Source: G963666705 sp963666705 (lineage in GTDB: Bacteria > Pseudomonadota > Alphaproteobacteria > CADEGL01). From it: a stretch of DNA of 64,000 nucleotides. The notes below the pieces were generated by a model, which saw nothing but the letters and a program-made list of their open reading frames with translations, did no database searches and was not told the DNA's origin. The stretch spans positions 124,001-188,000 of the forward strand of contig CAXXKO010000017.1 in the NCBI GenBank assembly GCA_963666705.2. Direction: 5' to 3'. Positions 53,976 through 62,427 of the stretch are shown piece by piece. Position 1 is the stretch's first letter; each line of letters opens with the position of its first letter. Made by a program: the position numbers and the translations under genes.

Positions 53976-54661
53976 GCGGCGCGCGCGCCCAGATCCTGGG
54001 CCGCATCCGCGAGTCCCTCGGCCGCGGCGCCCTGCCGGCCGATGCCGCGCGCGCTCTCGTCGAGGGCCTCGAATCACCCACGCCGAACCTCGTCCCGGCA
54101 CGGTCCCGGCTCGCGCCCGCGCTTCAGGTAGACCTCTTCGTCGAGATGGCCGAGGCGGCGGACGCGACGGTGACGCGGGTCTCCGGCCCGGCGGCGGTCG
54201 CCGCCGCCGTCGCGGCCTACCTCCAGCGGGAGAACCTGCCCCACCGCCTGGTGATGGCGCCCGATCCGGCCCTCGACCGGATAGGCTGGGAAGGCGAGCC
54301 CCTGCTCGAGATCAGGCGCGGCGCCGCCACGGCCGATGATGAGGTCGGGCTCTCGGGCGCCTTCCTCGGCATCGCCGAGACCGGCACGCTGATGATGCGC
54401 TCCGGGCCCGAGAGCCCGACCACGATCGCCTTCCTGCCCGAGACCCATTTGGTCGTGGTGCCGGCCGCCGCCGTGCGCGGCAGCTATGAGGAGGGCTGGG
54501 CCGCCCTGCGCGCCGCCGCCATGCCGCGAACGGTCAATTTCATCACCGGCCCGTCGCGCAGCGCCGATATCGAACAGACGCTCCAGTTGGGTGCCCACGG
54601 CCCGCGCCGGCTCCATATCATCCTGGTGGAAGAGGCGGAGGGCGACGGCCCGGCGGGCTAA
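53972..54661 (+). CDS. lutC: Lactate utilization protein LutC
   Basis: 229 residues of the LUD domain family: GLSGAFLGIAETGTLMM and THLVVVPAAAVRGSYEEGW, with FITGPSRSADIEQTLQLGAHGPR at the end. No lactate permease or LutR regulator is adjacent. Confidence 0.94.
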   Translation: MSGARAQILGRIRESLGRGALPADAARALVEGLESPTPNLVPARSRLAPALQVDLFVEMAEAADATVTRVSGPAAVAAAVAAYLQRENLPHRLVMAPDPALDRIGWEGEPLLEIRRGAATADDEVGLSGAFLGIAETGTLMMRSGPESPTTIAFLPETHLVVVPAAAVRGSYEEGWAALRAAAMPRTVNFITGPSRSADIEQTLQLGAHGPRRLHIILVEEAEGDGPAG

Positions 54662-54704
54662 ATCCGCCGGGCGCGGCGCCGCCCCGCCGCCCGCGCCGAA
54701 GCCG

Positions 54705-55259
54705 GTGACGGCGGACCACCAGCTCTGGCAATGGGCGGTTCGGGATGCCAAGCCCTTGGGCGGCCGCAAGGTCGAGGCGCCTCGTGCGCCGCCGACCCCG
54801 ATCGAATCGGACGCCGAGAGCCCGTCGCCACCCGCCGGTCCCGGGCACGCCGGGCCGCGGCGCCCGGATGCGCGGGCCGCTGGCCCCGCGTTGCCGGAGC
54901 TGCGGGAGGGGGAGGCGCCCAGCCTCGACAAGCGCAATGCCGACCGGCTGCGGCGCGGGCTCATGCCTGTCGAGGCCCGGGTGGACCTCCACGGCATGAC
55001 CCAGTCCCAGGCGCGCGCCGCGCTCGATGGTTTCATCGGCCGCGCCGCCGGGGCGGGCCGCCGCTGCGTCCTGGTGATCACGGGCAAGGGCACGCGCTCG
55101 CCAGCGGGCGAGGGGGTGCTGCGCGCCGCCGTCCCCGCGTGGCTCAACCACCCAGCCAACCGCGCCCATATCCTCGCCTATTGCCGCGCTCAGCCCAGGG
55201 ATGGCGGCGGCGGCGCTCTCTACGTCCTGCTGCGCCGGCGGCGGACGGTCAGAGAATGA
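54705..55259 (+). CDS. Smr domain protein
   Basis: 184 residues from GTG 54705 (MTADHQLWQWAVRDAKPLGG), where typical alphaproteobacterial Smr proteins begin soon before; a longer N-terminus through lutC's end has no good start. The domain reads RVDLHGMTQSQARAALDGFI and CVLVITGKGTRSPAGEGVLRAA, the Smr nuclease-like fold. Its stop overlaps the hslU stop region by 11 bp tail to tail. Possible roles are RNA or branched-DNA cleavage (family knowledge). Confidence 0.85.
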   Translation: MTADHQLWQWAVRDAKPLGGRKVEAPRAPPTPIESDAESPSPPAGPGHAGPRRPDARAAGPALPELREGEAPSLDKRNADRLRRGLMPVEARVDLHGMTQSQARAALDGFIGRAAGAGRRCVLVITGKGTRSPAGEGVLRAAVPAWLNHPANRAHILAYCRAQPRDGGGGALYVLLRRRRTVRE

Positions 55260-56559
55260 ATTTCGAGAGGTCCGCGTTGCGCGCGAGGTCCCCGACCTTC
55301 TCCTCGACGTAAGCCTCGTCGATGGTGAGTGTCGTGCCCGTCCGGTCCGTCGCGTTGAAGCTGATGTCCTCCAGCAATCGCTCCAGGACCGTGTGCAGGC
55401 GCCGCGCGCCGATATTCTCGATGCCCTGGTTGATCTCGGCCGAGAGGGTGGCGATCGTCTCGACGGCATCGTCCGTGAAATCGAGGGTCACGTCCTCGGT
55501 ACCGAGGAGGGCGATGTACTGCTTGATCAGGCTGTTCTCGGGCTCGGTCAGGATCCGCACGAGATCGTCGCGCGTCAGGGCCCGCAATTCCACGCGAATG
55601 GGCAGCCTCCCCTGCAGCTCGGGCAGCAGGTCCGAGGGCTTGGCCAGATGGAAGGCGCCCGAGGCGATGAAGAGGATATGGTCGGTCTTGATGGTGCCGT
55701 GCTTGGTGGCGACGGTGGTGCCCTCGATCAGCGGCAGGAGGTCGCGCTGCACGCCTTCCCGGCTCACGTCCGCGCCGACCCGCTCCGACCGGGCGCAGAT
55801 CTTGTCGATCTCGTCGAGGAAGACGATGCCGTTCTGCTCGACCGTGCGGCTGGCCTCCTGGATCACCTTGTCCTCGTCGAGGAGCTTGTCGCCTTCCTCG
55901 GCCAAGAGCACTTCGTAGGACTCGGAGACCTTCAGCCGCTTCGTCTTGCTCTGCCCGCCGAAGGCCTTGCCGAAGATGTCGTTGAGGTTGAGCATCCCCA
56001 TCTGCGCGCCCGGCATGCCGGGGATGTCGAAGGTGGGTAGCTGGCCGGCACCCGATTCGGTGACCTGGATCTCGATCTCCCGGTCGTCGAGCTCGCCCTC
56101 GCGCAGCATCTTGCGGAATTTCTGCCGCGTCTCCCGGCTCGCGCTGTCGCCCACCAGGGAGTCGAGCACCCGCTCTTCCGCCAGGAGCTCGGCCTTGGAC
56201 TCGACTTCCTTGCGCATGCGCGTGCGGACCATGGCGATGGAGATTTCCAGCAGGTCGCGCACGATCTGCTCCACGTCCCGGCCGACATAGCCGACTTCCG
56301 TGAACTTCGTGGCCTCGACCTTGAGGAATGGCGCCTGGGCGAGGCGGGCGAGGCGGCGCGCGATCTCCGTCTTGCCGACGCCGGTCGGCCCGATCATCAA
56401 GATGTTCTTGGGCAGCACCTCCTCCCTCATATCCTCGGAGAGCTGCTGGCGCCGCCAGCGGTTGCGCAGCGCGATGGCGACGGCGCGCTTGGCGTCTCCC
56501 TGGCCCACGATGAAGCGGTCCAGCTCGGAGACGATCTCGCGCGGGCTGAATGCGGTCAT
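55249..56559 (-). CDS. hslU: ATP-dependent protease ATPase subunit HslU
   Basis: 436 residues, normal length. AAA+ unfoldase. SPREIVSELDRFIVGQGDAKRAVAIALRNRWRRQQL, Walker A GPTGVGKTEIARRLA, the pore loop VEATKFTEVGYVGRDVEQ, Walker B IVFLDEIDKI, and the C-terminal ADLSKFIL tail that activates HslV are complete. Starts at ATG 56559, overlapping the hslV stop. Confidence 0.98.
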   Translation of the reverse strand: MTAFSPREIVSELDRFIVGQGDAKRAVAIALRNRWRRQQLSEDMREEVLPKNILMIGPTGVGKTEIARRLARLAQAPFLKVEATKFTEVGYVGRDVEQIVRDLLEISIAMVRTRMRKEVESKAELLAEERVLDSLVGDSASRETRQKFRKMLREGELDDREIEIQVTESGAGQLPTFDIPGMPGAQMGMLNLNDIFGKAFGGQSKTKRLKVSESYEVLLAEEGDKLLDEDKVIQEASRTVEQNGIVFLDEIDKICARSERVGADVSREGVQRDLLPLIEGTTVATKHGTIKTDHILFIASGAFHLAKPSDLLPELQGRLPIRVELRALTRDDLVRILTEPENSLIKQYIALLGTEDVTLDFTDDAVETIATLSAEINQGIENIGARRLHTVLERLLEDISFNATDRTGTTLTIDEAYVEEKVGDLARNADLSKFIL

Positions 56560-57104
56560 AAGGATTCGATCACAATCTCGGTATTGGTATAGACGCAGAT
56601 GCCGGCGGCGATCCCCATGGCCCGGCGCGCGATCTCCTTGGCGCCGAGCCCGTCGACGGCGCTGAGCGCCCGCGCGGCGGCGAGGGCGTAGGGGCCGCCC
56701 GAGCCGATGCCGATCAATCCGTCCTCGGGCTCGAGCACGTCCCCAGTCCCCGTGAGGACCAGGGACGTGGTCTTGTCGGCCACCGCCATCATGGCTTCGA
56801 GGCGGCGCAGGTAGCGGTCGGTCCGCCAGTCCTTGGCCAGCTCCACGCAGGCCCGCGCGAGCTGGCCCGGGTGCTGCTCCAGCTTGCCCTCGAGGCGCTC
56901 GAACAGCGCGAAGGCATCGGCCGTGGCACCGGCGAAGCCGGCGATGACGTCCCCGTCGCCCAGGCGCCGGACCTTGCGCGCGTTCGATTTGATGATAGTC
57001 GCGCCGAGGCTCACCTGCCCGTCGCCCGCGATCACGACGACGCCGTCCTTGCGCACGGAAAGCACGGTGGTTCCGTGCCAGGTTGGGGTATCCGAAGGTG
57101 ACAT
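56556..57104 (-). CDS. hslV: ATP-dependent protease peptidase subunit HslV
   Basis: 182 residues. The N-terminal nucleophile Thr is in HGTTVLSVRKDG, about residue 12 here; GDGQVSLGATIIKSNARKVRRL and SGGPYALAAARAL follow. Forms the HslUV protease. Its start is 83 bp after the stop of the cNMP/FHA gene. Confidence 0.97.
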   Translation of the reverse strand: MSPSDTPTWHGTTVLSVRKDGVVVIAGDGQVSLGATIIKSNARKVRRLGDGDVIAGFAGATADAFALFERLEGKLEQHPGQLARACVELAKDWRTDRYLRRLEAMMAVADKTTSLVLTGTGDVLEPEDGLIGIGSGGPYALAAARALSAVDGLGAKEIARRAMGIAAGICVYTNTEIVIESL

Positions 57105-57138
57105 CGATGGGTGGGCCGACCTCTCTTGAGCTTAAGTG

Positions 57139-57168
57139 CATTTGGTGGCCGGGCGGCCGCGGATCAAG
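57139..57168 (-). promoter_or_regulatory. Possible heat-shock promoter upstream of hslV
   Basis: On the minus strand CTTGAT (57168-57163) is followed after 15-18 bp by CCACCAAAT, resembling a sigma32 site. The location, 35 bp before hslV, fits, but the -10 match is poor. Confidence 0.25.
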
Positions 57169-57187
57169 GGCGCATGCGCGCGCCCCG

Positions 57188-58093
57188 TCACGCCGAAGCC
57201 AAATGAACCCTGAATACGAACGGCGAGCCTTCCGCGCCGGCGACGATCTCGTTCTCGCCGGGATTGAGGGCCGCGACCCGTGAGTTCGTGTTCCCGCCGA
57301 TGCGCATACCGTTGACGATGGTCCCGAGGTGGCTCCCGGTGTCGCGCACGAAAGGCACCGGATCGCCCAGCTCGATCGAGAAGTGGCGTCGCGACAGGTT
57401 GAAAGGCTTGCTGTCCTCGAGGATCAGGTGGAGGCCGCCGGGGGGCAGAGCCTCGCCGCGCACGGGCTTGCGCCCCACCCGGAAAGGCAGCTCATCCACC
57501 GTGATGCCGTCGGTGCCGATCAGTGCCCCGAGCTTGGTCGAAGCGGCGCTGATCCGGATCGTGGCCACCAACGCCAAGGGCTCCGGGCCGGCCCCCCACT
57601 CCGGGGCCTCCTGATCGGGCGTCGCCCAGGTCGGTTTCGGCGGGGGTGGGGCTTGTGCGTCACTTTCAGGAGGCGTCGCCGCTTCCGGAGGCGTCGCCGC
57701 CGCGCCCGAATTGAGGAGGGAATCGACCTCGTGCAAGGTCGCGAACAGCCGGCGCAGGAACGGCTCGACCACGTCGAGGCGCGAATTGAATTCGGCGAGG
57801 AATTCGATGCGGGTGATGCCGACGGCCGCGACCCTGTCCAAGGCCTGTGCGCTGCGCCTGCGCGGCTGGTCGGTCATGATGCCGATCTGCCCGAAGATCT
57901 CTCCCTGGCCCAGGCGCGTCGGTGTGCGCATGTTCTCGGGCCAACGGATCTCCACCTCGCCCGAGACGATGACGAAAGCATAGTCCGGCGTGTCGCCCCG
58001 CCGGTATATGAAGTCCCCAGCCTCGAACACCAACTCCCGCACCGATGCGCTCCCGTCCTTCGAGCCGCGTCCAGTTCGGTGGCACTGCGCCAT
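57188..58093 (-). CDS. Cyclic-nucleotide-binding plus FHA-like domain protein
   Basis: 301 residues from ATG 58093 (ATG 58162 is an alternative). The N-terminal half has the cNMP-binding beta-roll (VFEAGDFIYRRGDTPDYAFVIVSGEVEI, GQGEIFGQIGIM), then a Pro-rich linker, then a C-terminal FHA-like domain (KPFNLSRRHFSIELGD, RDTGSHLGTIVNG). It resembles combined cAMP-type sensor and phosphothreonine-binding proteins. It has no DNA-binding domain. It sits upstream of hslVU and divergent from hisB. Confidence 0.85.
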   Translation of the reverse strand: MAQCHRTGRGSKDGSASVRELVFEAGDFIYRRGDTPDYAFVIVSGEVEIRWPENMRTPTRLGQGEIFGQIGIMTDQPRRRSAQALDRVAAVGITRIEFLAEFNSRLDVVEPFLRRLFATLHEVDSLLNSGAAATPPEAATPPESDAQAPPPPKPTWATPDQEAPEWGAGPEPLALVATIRISAASTKLGALIGTDGITVDELPFRVGRKPVRGEALPPGGLHLILEDSKPFNLSRRHFSIELGDPVPFVRDTGSHLGTIVNGMRIGGNTNSRVAALNPGENEIVAGAEGSPFVFRVHLASA

Positions 58094-58142
58094 CACGGGC
58101 CGAATGCCACCATTTTCCCCGGCCAGCCGCAACAATAAAAGC

Positions 58143-58154
58143 TGTTCGCGAACA
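58143..58154. promoter_or_regulatory. Perfect 12-bp palindrome between cNMP/FHA gene and hisB
   Basis: TGTTCGCGAACA is a perfect inverted repeat in the 176-bp divergent gap. It could be an operator; no regulator is identified. Confidence 0.35.
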
Positions 58155-58269
58155 TGTGGCAAGAAACGAGCCAGTCCTACTCGGGCCCGATCGAATGGGA
58201 GCGATCCACTGGCACGGGCACGCGCATCCTGCTACAAGTCGCCGCGAAAATCAGGCGCGAGGGGCCAAA

Positions 58270-58869
58270 GTGCGCAAGGCAAGCATCACGCGAGAGACGA
58301 AAGAGACCACCATTCGGGCGAGCGTCGATCTCGACGGCACCGGGGCCTCGCGCATGGCGACCGGGATCGGCTTCCTCAACCACATGCTGGATCAGCTCGC
58401 GCGCCATAGCCTGATCGATATCGAGGTGGTGGCGGATGGCGATCTGCATATCGACTTCCATCACACCACGGAGGATACCGGCATCACCATCGGGCAGGGG
58501 ATCGCCGAGGCCCTGGGCGACCGCCGGGGCATCCGCCGCTACGGCCATGCGCTCATCCCCATGGACGAGACCTGCACCCGCGTCGCGCTCGATATCTCCA
58601 ACCGGCCCTATCTCGTATGGAAGGTGGCCTTCTCCCGCGACAAGCTGGGTGAGATGGATACGGAGCTGTTCAAGGAGTGGTTCCACGCCTTCGCGCAGGC
58701 GGCGGGAATCACCCTGCATGTGGAGAACCTCTACGGCGCGAACAACCACCATATTGTCGAATCGTGCTTCAAGGGCCTCGCCCGCTCGCTCCGCATGGCC
58801 ATCGAGATCGATCCGAGAATGGCCGGTGAGGTCCCATCGACGAAGGGGACTCTGGGCGGGGCCGGGTAG
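58270..58869 (+). CDS. hisB: Imidazoleglycerol-phosphate dehydratase
   Basis: 199 residues, monofunctional type. FLNHMLDQLARH, DLHIDFHHTTEDTGI and the C-terminal NNHHIVESCFKGLARSLR give the metal-binding motifs. Starts at GTG 58270 behind GAGGGG. The first gene of the histidine cluster here; hisG, hisD, hisI and hisC are not in the window. Confidence 0.95.
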   Translation: MRKASITRETKETTIRASVDLDGTGASRMATGIGFLNHMLDQLARHSLIDIEVVADGDLHIDFHHTTEDTGITIGQGIAEALGDRRGIRRYGHALIPMDETCTRVALDISNRPYLVWKVAFSRDKLGEMDTELFKEWFHAFAQAAGITLHVENLYGANNHHIVESCFKGLARSLRMAIEIDPRMAGEVPSTKGTLGGAG

Positions 58870-58952
58870 GGCGCCGGGCCGATCGTGACCGCCTGTACCG
58901 CCCATCGCCGTGCCGGCGACGGTGCCGCCGCCGCGCCGTCGGGGGCCCTATC

Positions 58953-59594
58953 GTGACCGTGGCCATCGTCGATTACGGCTCGGGCAACCTGCGGTCCGCG
59001 GCCAAGGCGTTCGAGCGCGCCGCGCGCGAAGGCGGCCACCGCGGCCGGGTCGAGGTGACGGCGCGCGCCGAAGCGCTCGCGGATGCGACTCATATCGTGC
59101 TCCCCGGCGTCGGCGCCTTCGCCGATTGCATGCGCGGCCTCACCGGGCTCCCGGGCATGGTAGAGGCGCTGGAGGCGGCGGTGATCGCGGGCGGGCGGCC
59201 GTTTCTCGGCATCTGCGTCGGCATGCAGCTCATGGCCACCTGGGGGCGCGAGCACGGCACCCACGAGGGCCTCGGCTGGATCGATGGCGAGGTCCGTGCC
59301 CTGGCGCCGGGCGATGCGCGGCTCAAGGTGCCGCACATGGGCTGGAACGAGCTGGTGCCGCGCGCGCCGCACCCGGTGCTCGCGGGGCTGGGGCCGGGCA
59401 CCCATGTCTATTTCGTACACGGCTATGGCTTCGATTGCGCGGATCCGGGCCAGGTTCTCGCGACGACCGATTACGGCGGGCCGGTGACGGCGGCCATCGC
59501 GCGGGACAATCTGATCGGGACCCAGTTCCATCCCGAGAAGAGCCAGGCGGCCGGTCTGCGGCTGATTGCGAGCTTCCTGGCCTGGCGCCCGTAG
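58953..59594 (+). CDS. hisH: Imidazole glycerol phosphate synthase glutaminase subunit
   Basis: 213 residues. IVDYGSGNLRSAAKAFERA, the nucleophile elbow FLGICVGMQLMA, and THVYFVHGYGF/GTQFHPEKSQ (catalytic His/Glu) are complete. Supplies ammonia to HisF. 83 bp after hisB, start GTG 58953. Confidence 0.96.
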   Translation: MTVAIVDYGSGNLRSAAKAFERAAREGGHRGRVEVTARAEALADATHIVLPGVGAFADCMRGLTGLPGMVEALEAAVIAGGRPFLGICVGMQLMATWGREHGTHEGLGWIDGEVRALAPGDARLKVPHMGWNELVPRAPHPVLAGLGPGTHVYFVHGYGFDCADPGQVLATTDYGGPVTAAIARDNLIGTQFHPEKSQAAGLRLIASFLAWRP

Positions 59595-59617
59595 GGAAAG
59601 GGAGCCGAGGGCTCGAC

Positions 59618-60133
59618 ATGGCGATATCGGTGGCGCTGATCGAGGAATTCGCCGGCTCCGACCTCTACGACCTGTGCGATGGGACGGAGGCGGCGATCAT
59701 CGATGGCGGCGGCTTCGGCTGGGTTCAGCCGCCGCCGCGCAACCTGCTCGAGGCCTATTACCGCGGCGTGCTCGTGGTGCCCGAGCGCGCGCTCTTCGCC
59801 GGCCGGCTCGACGGTGTCGTCTGCGCCTCCGCCCAGCTCCTGCGCCCGCGCGCCAACAACGAGGCCCAGGGCTTTCTGTGCCAGCTCGCCCACTCCTTCG
59901 TGGCCCCCTGGGCGCGGGGCCACGGGCTCGCGCGGGAGCTGACCCTCGCCGTCGAGCGGCAGGCCCGCAAGGAGGGGTTCAAGGTCCTCCAGCTCGACGT
60001 GCGCGCGACCCAGACGGCGGCGATCAAGCTTTACGAGACCCTCGGCTATGTGCGCTGGGGCACGAACCCGAAATACGCCCTCGTGGATGGCCGCATGATC
60101 GCCGGGCACTATTACGACAAGGACCTAAATTAG
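59618..60133 (+). CDS. GNAT family N-acetyltransferase inserted in the his operon
   Basis: 171 residues. The acetyl-CoA site is SFVAPWARGHGLARELTLAVERQARKEG, followed by LDVRATQTAAIKLYETLGYVRWG, both typical GNAT. ATG 59618 is 23 bp after hisH with AGGGAAAGGGAG ahead of it. The acceptor is unknown; its place between hisH and hisA suggests expression with histidine synthesis. Confidence 0.88.
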   Translation: MAISVALIEEFAGSDLYDLCDGTEAAIIDGGGFGWVQPPPRNLLEAYYRGVLVVPERALFAGRLDGVVCASAQLLRPRANNEAQGFLCQLAHSFVAPWARGHGLARELTLAVERQARKEGFKVLQLDVRATQTAAIKLYETLGYVRWGTNPKYALVDGRMIAGHYYDKDLN

Positions 60134-60161
60134 CCTTCGGACCCGAACGGACGCCGCGGCC

Positions 60162-60902
60162 ATGATTCTCTACCCCGCCATCGACCTCAAGGAGGGCGCC
60201 TGCGTGCGCCTGCGCCAGGGCGACATGGGCCGGGCCACCGTGTTCGGCACCGATCCGGCGGCCCAGGCGCGCGCCTTCGCCGCCGCCGGGTTCGCCTGGA
60301 TCCATGTGGTCGACCTCGACGGCGCCGTCTCGGGCCGGGCAGCCAACACCGATGCGGTGCGCGCCATCCTGGGCGCCGTAGCACTTCCAATCCAGCTCGG
60401 CGGCGGCATCCGCGACCTGGCCGCCATCGAATCCTGGCTGGCGGCGGGGGTGCGGCGGGTGGTGCTGGGCACGGCGGCGGTGGACGACCCCGATCTCGTG
60501 CGCGCGGCCGCGCGGCGTCACCCGGGCCGCATCGTGGTCGGTATCGATGCCCGCGACGGCCAAGTGGCGGTCGAGGGCTGGGCCCGCGCGGCGCGGGTCT
60601 CGGCGCTGGAGCTGGCACTCGGCTTCGAGGCCGCGGGCGCCGCGGCCATCGTCTATACGGATATCGAGCGCGACGGCATGCTCGCCGGCCCCAACATAGA
60701 GGCGACGGCCGCGTTGGCGGCGGCGCTCACGACCCCGGTCATCGCCTCGGGCGGCGTCTCTTCCCTCGACGATCTCGCGGCGCTCGAGGCCGTGGCGGGC
60801 ACGGGCATCGAGGGTGCGATCATCGGCCGCGCGCTCTACGACGGCAGCATCGAGCCGCGCGCCGCCCTGGCGCTGCTCGGCGCGGCGGCGGCGCCATGCT
60901 GA
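60162..60902 (+). CDS. hisA: ProFAR isomerase (HisA)
   Basis: 246 residues. (beta/alpha)8 isomerase of histidine synthesis. ILYPAIDLKEGACVRLRQGDM, VVDLDGA, LGGGIRD and TDIERDGML (catalytic residues) are present. Overlaps hisF by 7 bp. Confidence 0.96.
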   Translation: MILYPAIDLKEGACVRLRQGDMGRATVFGTDPAAQARAFAAAGFAWIHVVDLDGAVSGRAANTDAVRAILGAVALPIQLGGGIRDLAAIESWLAAGVRRVVLGTAAVDDPDLVRAAARRHPGRIVVGIDARDGQVAVEGWARAARVSALELALGFEAAGAAAIVYTDIERDGMLAGPNIEATAALAAALTTPVIASGGVSSLDDLAALEAVAGTGIEGAIIGRALYDGSIEPRAALALLGAAAAPC

Positions 60903-61669
60903 AGGTGCGCGTGATCCCCTGCCTCGACGTGAAGGACGGCCGCGTGGTCAAGGGTGTCAACTTCGTCGATCTGGTGGATGCCGGCGACCCGGTGGAGCAG
61001 GCCCGCCTCTACGACCGGGCCGGCGCCGACGAGCTCTGCTTCCTCGACATCACGGCCAGCAACGAGAACCGGGATATCTTGATGGACGCGGTCTCGGCGA
61101 CGGCCGAACAGTGCTTCATGCCGCTCACCGTGGGCGGCGGCGTGCGGGCGACCCAGGACGTGCGCCGCCTGCTCCTCGCCGGCGCCGACAAGGTCTCCAT
61201 CAACACCGCCGCCGTGCGCCGGCCGGCCCTCGTGGCCGAAGCGGCGGAGAAATTCGGCAGCCAGTGCATCGTCGTGGCCATCGACGCCAAGCGCGTGGGG
61301 TCCGATCGCTTCGAGGTCTTCACCCATGGCGGGCGCGAGGCGACCGGCATCGATGCGATTGCGTGGGCGCGCGGCGTGGCGGCGGCGGGCGCGGGTGAGA
61401 TCCTGCTGACCTCCATGGACCGGGACGGCACCCGCGCGGGCTTCGACCTGGCGCTCACCCGCGCGGTGGCCGACGCGGTTCCCATCCCCGTCATCGCCTC
61501 GGGCGGGGTCGGGTCCCTCGACCACTTGGCGCAAGGCGTGGTGGACGGCCATGCCTCGGCCGTCCTGGCCGCTTCGATCTTTCACTTCGGCGAATATTCG
61601 ATCGCCCAGGCCAAGGCTCACATGAAGGCGGCCGGCGTCGCCGTCAGGATCGTGAACGGGGAGGGATAG
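60896..61669 (+). CDS. hisF: Imidazole glycerol phosphate synthase cyclase subunit
   Basis: 257 residues. VRVIPCLDVKDGRVVKGVNF (catalytic Asp), FLDITAS, VGGGVR, LTSMDRDGTRAGFD and ASGGVGS. Partner of HisH. Confidence 0.97.
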   Translation: MLKVRVIPCLDVKDGRVVKGVNFVDLVDAGDPVEQARLYDRAGADELCFLDITASNENRDILMDAVSATAEQCFMPLTVGGGVRATQDVRRLLLAGADKVSINTAAVRRPALVAEAAEKFGSQCIVVAIDAKRVGSDRFEVFTHGGREATGIDAIAWARGVAAAGAGEILLTSMDRDGTRAGFDLALTRAVADAVPIPVIASGGVGSLDHLAQGVVDGHASAVLAASIFHFGEYSIAQAKAHMKAAGVAVRIVNGEG

Positions 61670-61674
61670 CGGCC

Positions 61675-62013
61675 ATGACACCATCCGACGAGCGCCACAT
61701 CCTCGACCGGCTTCACGCGGTGATCGCCGACCGCGCGGGCGGCGACCCGGACGCGTCCTACACCGCGCGCCTCATCGCGGCTGGTGGGCCGGCGATCGCG
61801 CGCAAGCTCGGCGAGGAGGCGATCGAGACCCTGGTCGCGCGCCTCGCCGGCGCGCCCGAGGACCTGGTTCGCGAGAGCGCCGACCTCCTCTATCATCTCC
61901 TCGTGCTCTGGGCCGAGGCTGGCGTGGCACCCGCGGCCGTGTGGGCCGAGCTCGCGCGCCGGGAGGGCGTCTCCGGTCTTGCGGAGAAGGCGTCACGGCC
62001 GGGCAAGGACTGA
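61675..62013 (+). CDS. hisE: Phosphoribosyl-ATP pyrophosphatase
   Basis: 112 residues, MazG-like fold. SYTARLIAAGGPAIARKLGEEAIETLVA and ESADLLYHLLVLWAEAG give the metal-binding Glu/Asp residues. Follows hisF by 5 bp. Confidence 0.95.
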   Translation: MTPSDERHILDRLHAVIADRAGGDPDASYTARLIAAGGPAIARKLGEEAIETLVARLAGAPEDLVRESADLLYHLLVLWAEAGVAPAAVWAELARREGVSGLAEKASRPGKD

Positions 62014-62025
62014 GGAGACGCGATC

Positions 62026-62394
62026 ATGGCATACGATTCGAACAACATCTTCGCCCGCATCCTGCGTGGCGAGATTCCGTGCGACAAGGTCTACGAGGAC
62101 GACCATGTCCTGGCCTTCCACGACATCAGCCCCCAGACCCCGACCCACATCCTGGTGATTCCCAAGGGCGCCTACGTCTCGGTGGACGACTTCGCGGCCA
62201 GCGCGACCGACGCGGAGATCGCGGCCCTGATGCGCGCGGTCGGGAAGATCGCGCGCGAAGCGGGGGTGGCGGCGCAGGGCTACCGCGTGCTCACCAACGT
62301 GGGCGAGCATGGGCTTCAGGAGGTTCCGCACCTGCACTTCCATATTTTCGGCGGCAAGCCCCTCGGCCGCATGATCAAGCCGCCGGAGAAATGA
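62026..62394 (+). CDS. HIT family protein (histidine triad nucleotide-binding)
   Basis: 122 residues. IFARILRGEIPCDKVYEDDH start, THILVIPKG, and the catalytic HLHFHIFGG triad. HinT-type purine nucleoside phosphoramidase. Follows hisE by 12 bp; this neighbourhood is frequent in alphaproteobacteria. Confidence 0.93.
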   Translation: MAYDSNNIFARILRGEIPCDKVYEDDHVLAFHDISPQTPTHILVIPKGAYVSVDDFAASATDAEIAALMRAVGKIAREAGVAAQGYRVLTNVGEHGLQEVPHLHFHIFGGKPLGRMIKPPEK

Positions 62395-62427
62395 GGGCGA
62401 TTCAGCGCATCCAAAGGGAGAGGCACC

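Noticed and set aside
52191..54101. 636-codon minus-strand frame opposite lutB
   Set aside because: lutB with its ferredoxin motifs is certain; the opposite frame has no motif.
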